Origin: Enterococcus caccae ATCC BAA-1240
GTDB taxonomy: Bacteria; Bacillota; Bacilli; Lactobacillales; Enterococcaceae
DNA length: 64,000 bases
Assembly: GCF_000407145.1 (NCBI RefSeq)
Contig: NZ_KE136476.1
Location: forward strand, 62,001 to 126,000
Direction: 5' to 3'
Below, one piece after another: positions 33,151 to 42,900 of this stretch (its first letter is position 1; the number at the start of each line of letters is the position of its first letter). A program made the translations under genes and the position numbers. Below the pieces are notes generated by a model that was not told where the DNA came from, ran no database searches, and saw only the letters and a program-made list of their open reading frames with translations.

Positions 33151-34242
33151 ATGGTAAGAAAAGGTGAAAATATCTATAAAAGAAAAGATGGTCGTTGGGA
33201 AGGAAGATACATAAAAGGAAGAAAGAGTGATGGAAGTGCTATATACGGTTATGTATATAATAAAACATATATGGATTTAAAAGAGAGGCTCCTAACCATG
33301 AAAGCACTGTACTCTCATAACTATATCTTTAAAACAGTTGCTTATCAAGGCACACTGAATGATTGGGTAACTTGTTGGCTAACAGAAATGCAAAGACAAT
33401 TGAAGCCTAGCACGTATGCTAGTTATACCAATAAAATGACAAAACACATTCTTCCTTTTTTAGGTCATCTTCCTTTACAAGCGATCACAACGGCCAATTT
33501 GAATGATTGGATCAAAAGAATAGAAAGAGATTTATCTCCTAATTCTGTTCGAATCGTCTATCAAGTGATGATGTCTTGTTGCACAGCTGCAGTAAAAAGA
33601 GAATTAATTTTAGAAAATCCTTGTAAATATGTTGTTTTGCCAAAGAAAACACCCAATAATATACATGCAATTACATCACAGGAGCAAAGAGCGTTAAAAG
33701 AAAAAGCTGTAACACATCCTAAAGGACTTGCGGTTATTTTAGCTCTAGAAACTGGAATGAGAATCGGTGAAATTGCTGGTTTAAAGTGGGAAGATATCGA
33801 TTTTTCATCCGATACTCTGACAGTCCAACGCACGATTCAAAGAATCCAACTTATGAATGGTGTGAATAAAAAAACGAAAGTTATTGAAGGAACGCCGAAA
33901 AGTATAACATCTAAACGAACGATTCCACTTTCTAAAAATGTTAAGAGTCTTTTGGCCAAACAAAAACAACAAACGAGTGGTGACTTTGTTTTAGGAGGAA
34001 ATAAGCCAGCAGAACCACGGCTCATTTCAATGTGGTTAAAAAAAATCTGTCAAAGTTTTCATTTTGCTAATATTCGTTTTCATCAATTGAGACATAGTTT
34101 TGCTACTCGATGTTTAGAAAAAGGTGTGAGTATAGCAACAATTAGTGCTTTATTAGGGCATCAATCTACCAAGATGACACTCGATGTTTATGTAAATTCT
34201 TTTATGTCAGAAAAAAGAAAAGCTATCAACTTAATCAGTTAG
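33151..34242 (+). CDS. Tyrosine recombinase (phage/ICE-type integrase), cassette 2
   Basis: 363 residues, the same length and domain order as the copy at 18974: arm-binding domain RKGENIYKRKDGRWEGRYIK, catalytic Arg in ALETGMRIGEIAGLKWED, HQLRHSFATR, LLGHQSTKMT and nucleophile Tyr in TLDVYVNSFM. GAAGGGGGAAA precedes the ATG. Both copies are intact, which argues for maintained function. With its flanking sites it could act on its own cassette or on the sister cassette 14 kb away. Confidence 0.9.
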   Translation: MVRKGENIYKRKDGRWEGRYIKGRKSDGSAIYGYVYNKTYMDLKERLLTMKALYSHNYIFKTVAYQGTLNDWVTCWLTEMQRQLKPSTYASYTNKMTKHILPFLGHLPLQAITTANLNDWIKRIERDLSPNSVRIVYQVMMSCCTAAVKRELILENPCKYVVLPKKTPNNIHAITSQEQRALKEKAVTHPKGLAVILALETGMRIGEIAGLKWEDIDFSSDTLTVQRTIQRIQLMNGVNKKTKVIEGTPKSITSKRTIPLSKNVKSLLAKQKQQTSGDFVLGGNKPAEPRLISMWLKKICQSFHFANIRFHQLRHSFATRCLEKGVSIATISALLGHQSTKMTLDVYVNSFMSEKRKAINLIS

Positions 34243-34292
34243 TCTATCTACTTTTCAAAAATTATCATGTTTGGAAAGTAGATAGACTTTAT
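34241..34292 (+). terminator. Terminator of recombinase 2
   Basis: AGTCTATCTACTTT (34241-34254) pairs with AAAGTAGATAGACT (34275-34288), then TTATTTT. The stem begins at the stop codon, as the palindrome in cassette 1 does. Confidence 0.8.
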
Positions 34293-34388
34293 TTTAGTTT
34301 CGAATAACGTACCTTAATCATAAAGTAGATTAGTCAATTTCGGATTACTTTGCTACTTCCCTGACTAGTTGAATCTCAAACTGACTTG

Positions 34389-34407
34389 CGCCGTCAGTTT
34401 TGCCGTC
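34389..34407 (+). repeat. Recombinase arm-type site, downstream copy 2
   Basis: CGCCGTCAGTTT-TGCCGTC, a degenerate form of the tandem site in the same orientation, 106 bp before the regulator gene, the same place as in cassette 1. Confidence 0.55.
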
Positions 34408-34512
34408 GTAGAGAGTGAATCGATTGATACAGCTAGGGTTATAATACTATTTCTTGTTTCTCGATAGAACAAGAAAATAAATAGTATAAAAATTTGAATT
34501 GGAGGGAGCCAT

Positions 34513-35262
34513 ATGGAAAATATAATTGGCATATTACATATCAAAGATGATTCTGAACAGAACGATAACATAGGTTTAGTGATAAAAAGGGCTCTCAGTG
34601 AACAACATTACTCACTAATTGAAATTAGAGAAAAAGAACAAATAGGAGCATTGGATGGTTTGGTGATTCACTTGGAGGAATCGACTGACTATGTTACAGC
34701 CTTTCAATGGTTGATCGATTTACAAGAGGAACATTCCTTATTTATTTGGATTCTGAGTGAAGGCAAGGATTCAGAACTGATAAAATTGTATCCTCATTTA
34801 AGTAAAAATTCAGTAATAGAGATTATTGAGTCAGAGCAAGGATTTGAGGAACTTGGAATCAAAATAAAAAATGCACTCAATTATAAAAATTACCTATTAA
34901 ACAGGACTGAACGAAAAAAATTACCAGATCATCACTATTTAGATGCCACCAAGCTAAGCTTAGTGGTTCATGACAAAATAATAGCATTAACCCGGAAAGA
35001 ATTCAAAATTATTGAGCTGCTATATGAAAATTTGAATAACGTTGTAACCTATCATGAAATCAATAGAGCCATTTATGGTACTTCCACAGGAGAAGCACTC
35101 GAAAAGTACCGGGTCGCAAACTTCATTTTTCATATCAGGAATAAACTAAAAGAACAAAGCTATTTTGATATTGAAATCATTCGAACTAAAGGATATATGC
35201 TGATTTATTCAAAAAATGCTCACAATGTGATGGAAAAAACGGATGTAAAAGTGTTGCAGTAA
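34513..35262 (+). CDS. OmpR-type winged-helix regulator with degenerate receiver, cassette 2
   Basis: 249 residues; starts MENIIGILHIKDDSEQND behind TTGGAGGGAG. The pseudo-receiver has LDGLVIHLEE where a receiver would have its phospho-Asp. The DNA-binding half (IALTRKEFKIIELLYENLNN, YRVANFIFHIRNKLKEQ, IIRTKGYMLIY) is nearly the same as in cassette 1, so the two may recognise the same operator and cross-regulate both WxL operons. A piece of a third such gene survives at 29376. Confidence 0.8.
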   Translation: MENIIGILHIKDDSEQNDNIGLVIKRALSEQHYSLIEIREKEQIGALDGLVIHLEESTDYVTAFQWLIDLQEEHSLFIWILSEGKDSELIKLYPHLSKNSVIEIIESEQGFEELGIKIKNALNYKNYLLNRTERKKLPDHHYLDATKLSLVVHDKIIALTRKEFKIIELLYENLNNVVTYHEINRAIYGTSTGEALEKYRVANFIFHIRNKLKEQSYFDIEIIRTKGYMLIYSKNAHNVMEKTDVKVLQ

Positions 35263-35366
35263 TCCTCTCATAGAAAAAAATTCAATGCTGTTTAAAGTTA
35301 GCTCCGTATTAATTATTTAAATAGAAATAACTTTTGAGAAATAGAAGCAATTATTTAAAGAAATGG

Positions 35367-36032
35367 ATGGCAAAATGTGTGAAAGACAAAAAGAATTACT
35401 ATCAAAACTATCGATATTATTACCTTGGACAAATCATCCTTTTAATAGGATGGGTCACTAATTTTATCCTGTTTTCAACGTTTTATAAAGAGGCTATGTT
35501 TTATGTGGATAAAGAGGCTAAGTTTATTATTCAGCTATTGTTTGTAGTGAATTATTACTTGAGTGATGTACTAACGTATTTATTTGTCGCCTTTTTACTG
35601 ATGACGTTCAATCTTTTCCTACTCTTGATGTTTTATATCAAAAATAAGCGCGAAGGAATTAAGCAAAAAGAAATGACCTACTCAACGATCATGTTTCTAA
35701 CGATCATTGGACTTAATGCTATAGCGCTATTGATGACGATTCTTTGGCCGCTGTTCTTATTGCTGTTTATTATCTCTTTAACAATCGTCTATATCATATA
35801 CGTCATTACAAAATCTTTATATGAAGAAAAAGATGAAACCTACGAAGAAAATGAGCTAGTCAAAATAGAAGGCCCTTTTCAAACGAAGGAAGCAGCTGAA
35901 GAATATACTAAAGAGTTCTTGGCCCATTGGACGGACCACTTTGCAAAGAAAGAGCATCGCTTAGTAGCATTTACCAATTGCGACGAAAAAAATGAATGGC
36001 ATGTGGAAATCATCGTTCAAGCGATTAAATAA
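35367..36032 (+). CDS. Four-TM membrane protein with C-terminal soluble domain, cassette 2
   Basis: 221 residues from ATG 35367 (GTG 35379 is an alternative and aligns with the start in cassette 1). Four hydrophobic segments are followed by EGPFQTKEAAEEYTKEFLAHW and NEWHVEIIVQAIK. Function unknown; the strong conservation of the soluble tail and the fixed position between regulator and WxL genes suggest a sensor or assembly role. Confidence 0.65.
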   Translation: MAKCVKDKKNYYQNYRYYYLGQIILLIGWVTNFILFSTFYKEAMFYVDKEAKFIIQLLFVVNYYLSDVLTYLFVAFLLMTFNLFLLLMFYIKNKREGIKQKEMTYSTIMFLTIIGLNAIALLMTILWPLFLLLFIISLTIVYIIYVITKSLYEEKDETYEENELVKIEGPFQTKEAAEEYTKEFLAHWTDHFAKKEHRLVAFTNCDEKNEWHVEIIVQAIK

Positions 36033-36066
36033 AAATAAATAGTAGTAGTTAGGAGAAACGTTTTTC

Positions 36067-37170
36067 ATGAGAAAGATTAATGCGATTTATATAGGCCTAA
36101 TCTGTGTCTTTTCATTATTTTTTTTTGCCGATCAAGTAAGGGCTGCAGAGGATGATAATAACCTAGGGTATACAGTGACATTGGTTCAGTCCAATACCCA
36201 AATTGACCCCAACAAAAGCTATTTTTATGTGAAAACGACGCCAGGTGAAGCTCAAACATTAGAAGTGAGAGTTAAAAGTACTAAAAAAGAAAATGTACAC
36301 ATAAAGATCTATGGCACCAATGCCATCACAGGAGATGGTGGAACCATCGAATATAGCGATGACAAAACGTATTTCGACTCAACGCTAAAAGAACCAGTGA
36401 CGTCAATGATCAAAATAGCTAATCCTGATATTACAATCGGGAATTACGAGGAGAAGACGGTAAAAATCCAATTGACGCCGCCTAAAGAAAAGTATGACGG
36501 TGTCAAAATGGGCGCAATCGTTTTTGCCTTGGATCAAGGAGAAAAAGCAAAAAGTGGTGTAACAACGGAATTTTCTTATCGGGTCGGCTTGATCACGTCA
36601 GGTTCTGGCGATGAATTCAATAACGCTCAAACATTAAATCTAAATTCAGCAAAAGCCTCAATCAAACGCGGGAAAAAAATGGTGTTAGCAAATTTACAAA
36701 ACCCTGAACCTAAAGTATTAGAAAATTTAAGTATTGTGGGCACCATGACTAAAAAAGGCACTACTGAAGTTGTTAAACGAAAATCTGTCGAAAATTATAG
36801 CATGGCGCCGAACAGTTCATTTGATTTTGAAATGGATTGGGGAATCGCGAATCTACCATCCGGCACCTATACCTTAAAACTGGATGCCTCCAATGACTAT
36901 CAAGAATGGCAGCTGAGCAAAGACTTTACGATCACGAACCAACAAGCAAAAAAGATGAATGAAGAAAGTGCGTTTAAAATTATTACGCCCACTTGGATCA
37001 AGGGAAGTGCGATTTTCTTACTAGTGGTTACAGTTCTGATTGTATCATTGACTCTTTTTAGAAGAAAAAAGTGGGAGAAACAATGGAAAAAAGTCAGAAT
37101 TGCAAAACGAAAAAAGCAAGGGAAACAAAAGCAAAAACGAAAAAAAAGCAATCGAAAAGAGGGTGAATAA
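36067..37170 (+). CDS. WxL-interacting protein (DUF916/DUF3324), cassette 2 first copy
   Basis: 367 residues; signal peptide ending VRAAE, DUF916 (NNLGYTVTLVQSNTQIDPNK), DUF3324 (NYSMAPNSSFDFEMDWGIAN), membrane helix about 312-334 and a Lys/Arg-rich tail. About 85% identical to 21851. TAGGAGAAACG lies upstream, the same leader as in cassette 1 (AAATAAATAGTAGTAGTTAG). Confidence 0.9.
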   Translation: MRKINAIYIGLICVFSLFFFADQVRAAEDDNNLGYTVTLVQSNTQIDPNKSYFYVKTTPGEAQTLEVRVKSTKKENVHIKIYGTNAITGDGGTIEYSDDKTYFDSTLKEPVTSMIKIANPDITIGNYEEKTVKIQLTPPKEKYDGVKMGAIVFALDQGEKAKSGVTTEFSYRVGLITSGSGDEFNNAQTLNLNSAKASIKRGKKMVLANLQNPEPKVLENLSIVGTMTKKGTTEVVKRKSVENYSMAPNSSFDFEMDWGIANLPSGTYTLKLDASNDYQEWQLSKDFTITNQQAKKMNEESAFKIITPTWIKGSAIFLLVVTVLIVSLTLFRRKKWEKQWKKVRIAKRKKQGKQKQKRKKSNRKEGE

Positions 37171-37172
37171 GG

Positions 37173-37490
37173 ATGGGAAAGCGTTACTTTATTTGGCCGT
37201 TGCTTAGTGTGCTGTGTGTGTTTGGGCTTTTGTTTAGCCAGGCACCTCAAGCATTAGCAGAGCAGGAGAAAACAGAAACCGGTATATCCTTCAACCAGTC
37301 TGTGGAACCAGAGAAGCCTAAACCACCTATTTATGAAACGAAACCGCCAGTTTATCCATCAACGGATGGGGCTTTACCTCATTTAGGACAAATGATGACG
37401 TCCTTCATTCTATTATTGTTGGGTGTTGCTTGCTTGATTGTCTTTTTAGGTGTGATCAGTTTACGTAAGGTATATCGCATACACGCATAG
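37173..37490 (+). CDS. Small surface protein with LPHLG sorting-like motif, cassette 2
   Basis: 105 residues: signal peptide, a Pro-rich stretch (EPEKPKPPIYETKPPVYPS), ALPHLGQ, membrane helix, basic end. The same LPHLG variant as in cassette 1. Two bases separate it from the WxLIP stop. Confidence 0.75.
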   Translation: MGKRYFIWPLLSVLCVFGLLFSQAPQALAEQEKTETGISFNQSVEPEKPKPPIYETKPPVYPSTDGALPHLGQMMTSFILLLLGVACLIVFLGVISLRKVYRIHA

Positions 37491-37499
37491 GAGGAAAAA

Positions 37500-37724
37500 A
37501 TGAAAGATTATTTATGGATTTATATATTAGGGGGGATTGCCTCCGCTTCATTGCTATTTTTTCTAGTAACACTTTCAAGAGATGTGTTCTTAGTCAAAAA
37601 ATTAAGGAAAAAAAAGCTAGATTTGGCCTTTAACTTTAGTCTATTAGCTGTATCTATCGTAAGTCTAGGGCTGATTATTTATCTATTCGTTTTATTAAAA
37701 GATCAAATTAAACTAATTGGATAA
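37500..37724 (+). CDS. Two-TM small membrane protein, cassette 2
   Basis: 74 residues, two membrane helices with a KKLRKKKLD loop; AGGAGGAAAAA ahead of the ATG. Homologue of 23278 with the identical C terminus LFVLLKDQIKLIG. Confidence 0.65.
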   Translation: MKDYLWIYILGGIASASLLFFLVTLSRDVFLVKKLRKKKLDLAFNFSLLAVSIVSLGLIIYLFVLLKDQIKLIG

Positions 37725-37745
37725 TATTTTTCTAGTAACACTAAT

Positions 37746-38611
37746 CTGTGAACAATTTATAACAGTAACTGTCGCCAATTTTATTTACGTTAAATAAGAA
37801 GGGTGATTAAATTTTGAAAAAAATACTATTTACAACATTACTTGCTTCATCAGCATTGCTGATTTTTGCAAAACCTGCGAATGCAGAAGAAGTCGGAAAT
37901 GAGCAAACAGATTTGGGGATTCGTTTTGACACTGATGGACCAGTAAAACCTGGACCAGGACCATTCAAAGATAACTTAGCATTGGTATGGACACCATCTA
38001 AATTTGATTTTGGTCGTCAAGCAGCAACAGCGAATATTGCTACATACAGCAATACTGTAGCTGGAGATCAATATATTGTCGTGAATGATGACAGACAAGG
38101 TACTGAAACAGGCGGAGAAGGCACTAGAGCCGTAACAACATCAGCTTGGAAAGTGACAGCTAAATTGTCTAAATTAGTATCTAAAGACAGCTCAGCTACA
38201 GAATTGCCATCAAAACTAACATTTACTTTAGGCGATGCGCAATCATACGATATTGGTGAAGTTGATCCAGATACAAATGACTTTTTACCAAACCCAATTG
38301 AAGGGAACTTAGGAACACTTGCTGATCCTAACAATATTGCTGTTAGTAAAAGTGTAACATTAGAAGCTGGTAATACAACTGCGACAAATATCATTGCTAA
38401 AACACAAGCAGATGCTGTCAAAGGCGGTTTTGCTACAAAATTATCTGATACTAAATTAACTGTTACTACAGGTACAGGGGCTGCAGGTAAAGCATTTAAA
38501 GGTAGCGTGAACTGGAGTCTTGACAATACTTACTAAGAAATAGCTTAGTAGTGTGTTGATATAAATAAGTAAGTAGATTGGTTGACAGTTATTGTTATAA
38601 ATTGTTCACAG
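37746..38611. repeat. 28-nt inverted repeats enclosing the WxL gene, cassette 2
   Basis: The arms 37746-37773 and 38584-38611 are base-for-base the same as in cassette 1, including the single G:T position. In the extension the cassette-1 pair T-A has become C-G here (TCAAT/ATTGA versus CCAAT/ATTGG), a compensatory change. Confidence 0.8.
37814..38536 (+). CDS. WxL-domain surface protein, cassette 2
   Basis: 240 residues with signal peptide, LVWTPSKFDFGRQAA, TSAWKVTAKLSKL and a terminal SVNWSLDNTY. TTG start behind AAGGGTGAT. Differs from the cassette-1 protein mainly in the acidic loop (TETGGEGTR versus TEAGGEGEGETK), so the two are close structural variants. Confidence 0.9.
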   Translation: MKKILFTTLLASSALLIFAKPANAEEVGNEQTDLGIRFDTDGPVKPGPGPFKDNLALVWTPSKFDFGRQAATANIATYSNTVAGDQYIVVNDDRQGTETGGEGTRAVTTSAWKVTAKLSKLVSKDSSATELPSKLTFTLGDAQSYDIGEVDPDTNDFLPNPIEGNLGTLADPNNIAVSKSVTLEAGNTTATNIIAKTQADAVKGGFATKLSDTKLTVTTGTGAAGKAFKGSVNWSLDNTY

Positions 38612-38646
38612 AATTAAGGATTTATTTTAGAAAGAGGGATCAATAA

Positions 38647-39699
38647 GTGAAGAGACATCAAACATATTTAATAGGACTATTCTTTTGTTTAGCACTGTTC
38701 GTTGATCCCATCAAAAGCATTGCAAAACAAGATACATCGAATTTGATTGACGGGTTATCGTATGAAGTTTTATATCCAGAGAATCAGAAAGATAAGAAGT
38801 TAGGTTACTTTGATCTTGCAATGAAGCCAGGACAAGAACAAAAAGTTTCTCTTAAACTATACAATGCATTAGCAAAAGAATTAACAGTCCAAATACGTTT
38901 AAATACAGCGAAAACCAATAGCATCGGGAAAGTGGAATATGGGCCGAACAATTTACAGAAAGACGCCTCTTTGATAAATGATTTCGCAACTATTGTTAAA
39001 GGACCAACAAAAGTGGTGATTCCTTCAGGTAATAGTAAGCAGGTCGATTTGATGATCACGCTGCCTAAGGAAATGAATGACGGATTGATTGCAGGCGGCA
39101 TCCAATTACAACCAGTGGTAGATCATGAGTCAAATGATCAAGGAAAAAAAGATATTGTCATCAATGAATTTGCTTTTTTAGTGGGGATGTTATTACGTGT
39201 TGGTGATACGAATAGCATAAAACCAGAGTTAAAATTAAATAAAACATACATAGCATTCAAAGATAAAAAAAGTCATTTATTTGTCAATATTTCTAATATT
39301 CATCCCGTATATGTGGAAGGGATGAGTATAGATATTCAAGTAAGAAAAGCCAACAAACAAAAAGTGTTAGTGGAGTACCAAAAAAAAGAGATGCGAATGG
39401 CCCCAAATTCAATGATTGATTTCCCTGTTGATTTAACCGATAAAGGACTGAGTGCAGGAACGTATTCTGCTCAGGTCAAGGTGACTTCAAAAAAAGGTGG
39501 TAATTGGTCATGGACGGAAGATTTTACAATCAATACGTTAGAAGCTGGCAGTCTTAATATGCAACTCAAAGAAAATAAACCAGATACAAAACAGACTTTT
39601 TGGGTCATTTTTCTACTTTTATGTGTAGGTGCACTTGTATTCATTTTAAGTTATAAAGTGATAAAACGTAAAAAAACAGAAAATGAAAAGAGACGTTAA
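38647..39699 (+). CDS. WxL-interacting protein (DUF916/DUF3324), cassette 2 second copy
   Basis: 350 residues; GTG start at 38647 behind AGAGGGAT. Signal peptide, GLSYEVLYPENQKDKKLGYFDL, MRMAPNSMIDFPVDLTDKGL, membrane helix and a KVIKRKKTENEKRR tail. Paralogue of 24448 and intact version of the remnant at 29520. Confidence 0.88.
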   Translation: MKRHQTYLIGLFFCLALFVDPIKSIAKQDTSNLIDGLSYEVLYPENQKDKKLGYFDLAMKPGQEQKVSLKLYNALAKELTVQIRLNTAKTNSIGKVEYGPNNLQKDASLINDFATIVKGPTKVVIPSGNSKQVDLMITLPKEMNDGLIAGGIQLQPVVDHESNDQGKKDIVINEFAFLVGMLLRVGDTNSIKPELKLNKTYIAFKDKKSHLFVNISNIHPVYVEGMSIDIQVRKANKQKVLVEYQKKEMRMAPNSMIDFPVDLTDKGLSAGTYSAQVKVTSKKGGNWSWTEDFTINTLEAGSLNMQLKENKPDTKQTFWVIFLLLCVGALVFILSYKVIKRKKTENEKRR

Positions 39700-39926
39700 G
39701 CAATCCTTTTTCACGGTCATACTCATGAAAAAGAACAGTATTAAAAGAAATAATAGTGAATTGACTCAAACACTCTTCTTGTGCATCACCTCTAATCAGC
39801 AAGCGAAATAGCTCAATCAATGATCTGGTTCGGGCTGAACTAAATAGGTGATAGTGAGACAAAGGAGGTGTTGCGATAAGAGAGTAATTAGGTAGGCGAT
39901 CAAAAATAAAGAAGAAAGGAGAAAAA

Positions 39927-42900
39927 ATGGATAACAAGAAAAAGAATCCTTCTAAAGCTAAACTACTTTGGGCACTTATTGGGCTAACGATAGTGGGTAT
40001 TTTTTCGGTCACCGTTTTATTCACCACAACCAATCCTATACTAGCGAAACCTGAAATGAGTGTAAAAAAAGGAACCAAACAGGTGACAAATAAAGATTCT
40101 ACTACAAGTGTTGCTGAATTAGAAAAACTAAAAATGCAAAAAAATTATACAGCTAAGGCACTAGATCCAGTGGAAAATGAAGCAGGATTGAAGGCGACCC
40201 CTAAAGTCTTGACGCTGAAACAAAATGACGTTTTTCCAGATCTTAACACCGAAGCAGGTCTAACAAAACTCTTTTCAGAAAGGGTTATTCCACATCCAGA
40301 ATACGGTGCTGTATATGAATATGTTAACGCCGATGGAACGCCTGCTACCCCTAGTAGTGAACAGGCGGGATTTCAAACAATTTATATAGAAATCACCGAA
40401 AATTACGAGCTGACCAGTATTCGTGTTCCCATACCGGTAACGGTTACTGACTTAGGAACGTCCTTTTTGTTGGACAATCAAATTGCCCTTCAGACAGACC
40501 ACGTGAATGGCAAAATCATTTTGTATCCGAACGAAATCGCGAATAAAACGGAAGAACAACTACAGCAATTGGTCAAAACCAAATCGAATGTCCGCTCTTG
40601 GCAAGTGGAGGACGGTACGTCGGTTCCAGTGGATGTAATCAAAACAACGATTGTAACAACCTCTGTGGGCGCTTATAAAGCTGAGTTTGAAATTACAGTA
40701 GGAACAGGTGAAGAAGAACAAAAAGCTTCTGTTCAAAAAGATGTGGTTATTTTTGGAGCTGATCCACAGGCTTATGTGTCTATTGCTCAAAATGCCACGC
40801 TCGCTTTAGGGACAAGTCCAACCAATTTATTTACGAAGTTTCAAACAGTGAATAATGCAACAGCATCAAATGCCACCTATCAATTTGTAAATGAAACTGG
40901 CGAAGTATTGGAAAAATTTGATACATCCGTAGTTGGATTTCATTGGGCTTACGTAAAAATGACAGAAAAAACGAATGAGAATGTAACAACGACCATCAAA
41001 GTGCCAATCAATGTGACTAGCGCAGATACTACTGCTTTATTAACAAATAAAGTCATGGTGAAATCAGATGTAAAAGTGATACTTTATCCTAATGAAACGA
41101 AAGGAAAAAGTAAAGAAGAACTGATTGCGTTGATTCAATCAAGAGCGCATTTAAGTGCTTGGAATATGAGCACAGGAGCAGCCGTCCCTGTATCTTTTAC
41201 AGACACAACAACGCTCAACGATTCTATAGGCTCCTACACTGGTACGATCAAAGTAGAATTAGATGGCGTTTCGGCTACTACGACTAGAAATGTTACGGTA
41301 TTCGGTGCTAATCCACAACCGTTTGTATCTATCGCTCAAAATGCTACATTGTCTTTAAGCACTAATCCAACAAATCTATTTACGAAATTCCAAACAGTAA
41401 ATAGTACGACAGCAACGAACGCACTTTATCAATTTGTTGGTGAAAATGGTGAAGCGATCGACAAGTTTGATACCTCCACCGTTGGATTTCACTGGGCATA
41501 CGTAAAAATGACAGAGAAAGCTGATGCAACTGTATCAACGATCATCAAAGTACCGATCAATGTGACTAGCGCAGATACTACCGCTTTATTAACAAATAAA
41601 GTGATGGTAAAAGCCGATGCGAAGGTTCTTTTTTACCCAAATGAAACAAAAGGGAAAAGTAAAGAAGAGCTAATTGCGCTCATTCAGTCAAGAGCGCATT
41701 TAAGTGCTTGGAATATGAGTACAGGAGCAGCAGTTCCAGTCTCATTTACGGATACGACGGCAGTCAATAATTCTATAGGCTCATATACTGGGACAATCAA
41801 AGTAGAATTAGACGGGGCATCTGCTACGACCACACGAAATGTCACGGTTTTCGGTGCCGATGTGAAATCGCCTTATTATTTTAAGGTGGATCAAGGCAAA
41901 GACATGGCGATGGGCACGAATGCAGCGAATATTTTTTCAAAATATCAGTCCTTAAATGATGCGGCCGCCGCCAGTTCCACGTATGAATGGGTCAAAAATC
42001 CAGCCGGTGATCCTACTGAACCTGTCAATAAATTTGATACGAGCAAAACAGGGTTTCACTGGGGTTATATAAAAATGACGGATAAAAAAGATACAAGTGT
42101 GTCGACAATTATTCCTGTACCAATTACAGTAACGTTAGATAATCAAACCGTTATTGTAGAGGCAAAAGCTGGGATGAGTTTCAATTATCTACCATTTTTA
42201 AATGTGAGTGAGATCAAAGGGAAAACTGTTCCGCAAATCATTCAAGTGCTTACTAAAAAATTAGCGCCAAAAGCTTGGGATCTGACGACAGGACAAGATC
42301 TGGATGCACGAATCACTAAATCTATGATTGTGAACTCTAGTAGAGGGTCCAAAGAGGTAACGATCACAATAACATTGGGTGAACAGTTATTGACCTATAA
42401 ATTTAATGTGGTGGTACTTCCAGATCAGGTATTCGGAAATAGTACGATTGAAGGCTGGAACAACATCCCCTTGAATTCCACTGATGGTGTTATTACTAAT
42501 CCATTAAACGGTTCAAAAATGGGTTTTCCAGAAAGAGGTATTTCTGTAACATCGCTGAAAAATGAGTTAGGTTTCATTGTTAAAGACAGCTCTAATAAAG
42601 GCTACGTTTATACGAGTCCTCGTGGGAATGGCGATGGAAGAGTAACGGATATCCCAGGTGTGAATAATAATGTTTTGTATGGAAGTGCATGGAATCGAAC
42701 AAATGGGATCGGTTGGAATGAAGTTGTTCCTAAAATTACATCTAAGTATTTTCTGCGAAAAGATAATAATTTAAGGCAAATTCTAATTGATGAACCAAAT
42801 CAGATTCTTTATGTGTATAATTTATCGTTGAATCGAAATCTTAATTTTACGATTAATTTAGACATGTATAATCTTTCTAATACAACAAAGAACTTTTCAA

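Noticed and set aside
38068-38526. 152-codon minus-strand frame inside the WxL gene (also 24031-24315 in cassette 1)
   Set aside because: Shadow of the WxL coding sequence; no ribosome binding site, and the composition follows the plus-strand codons.
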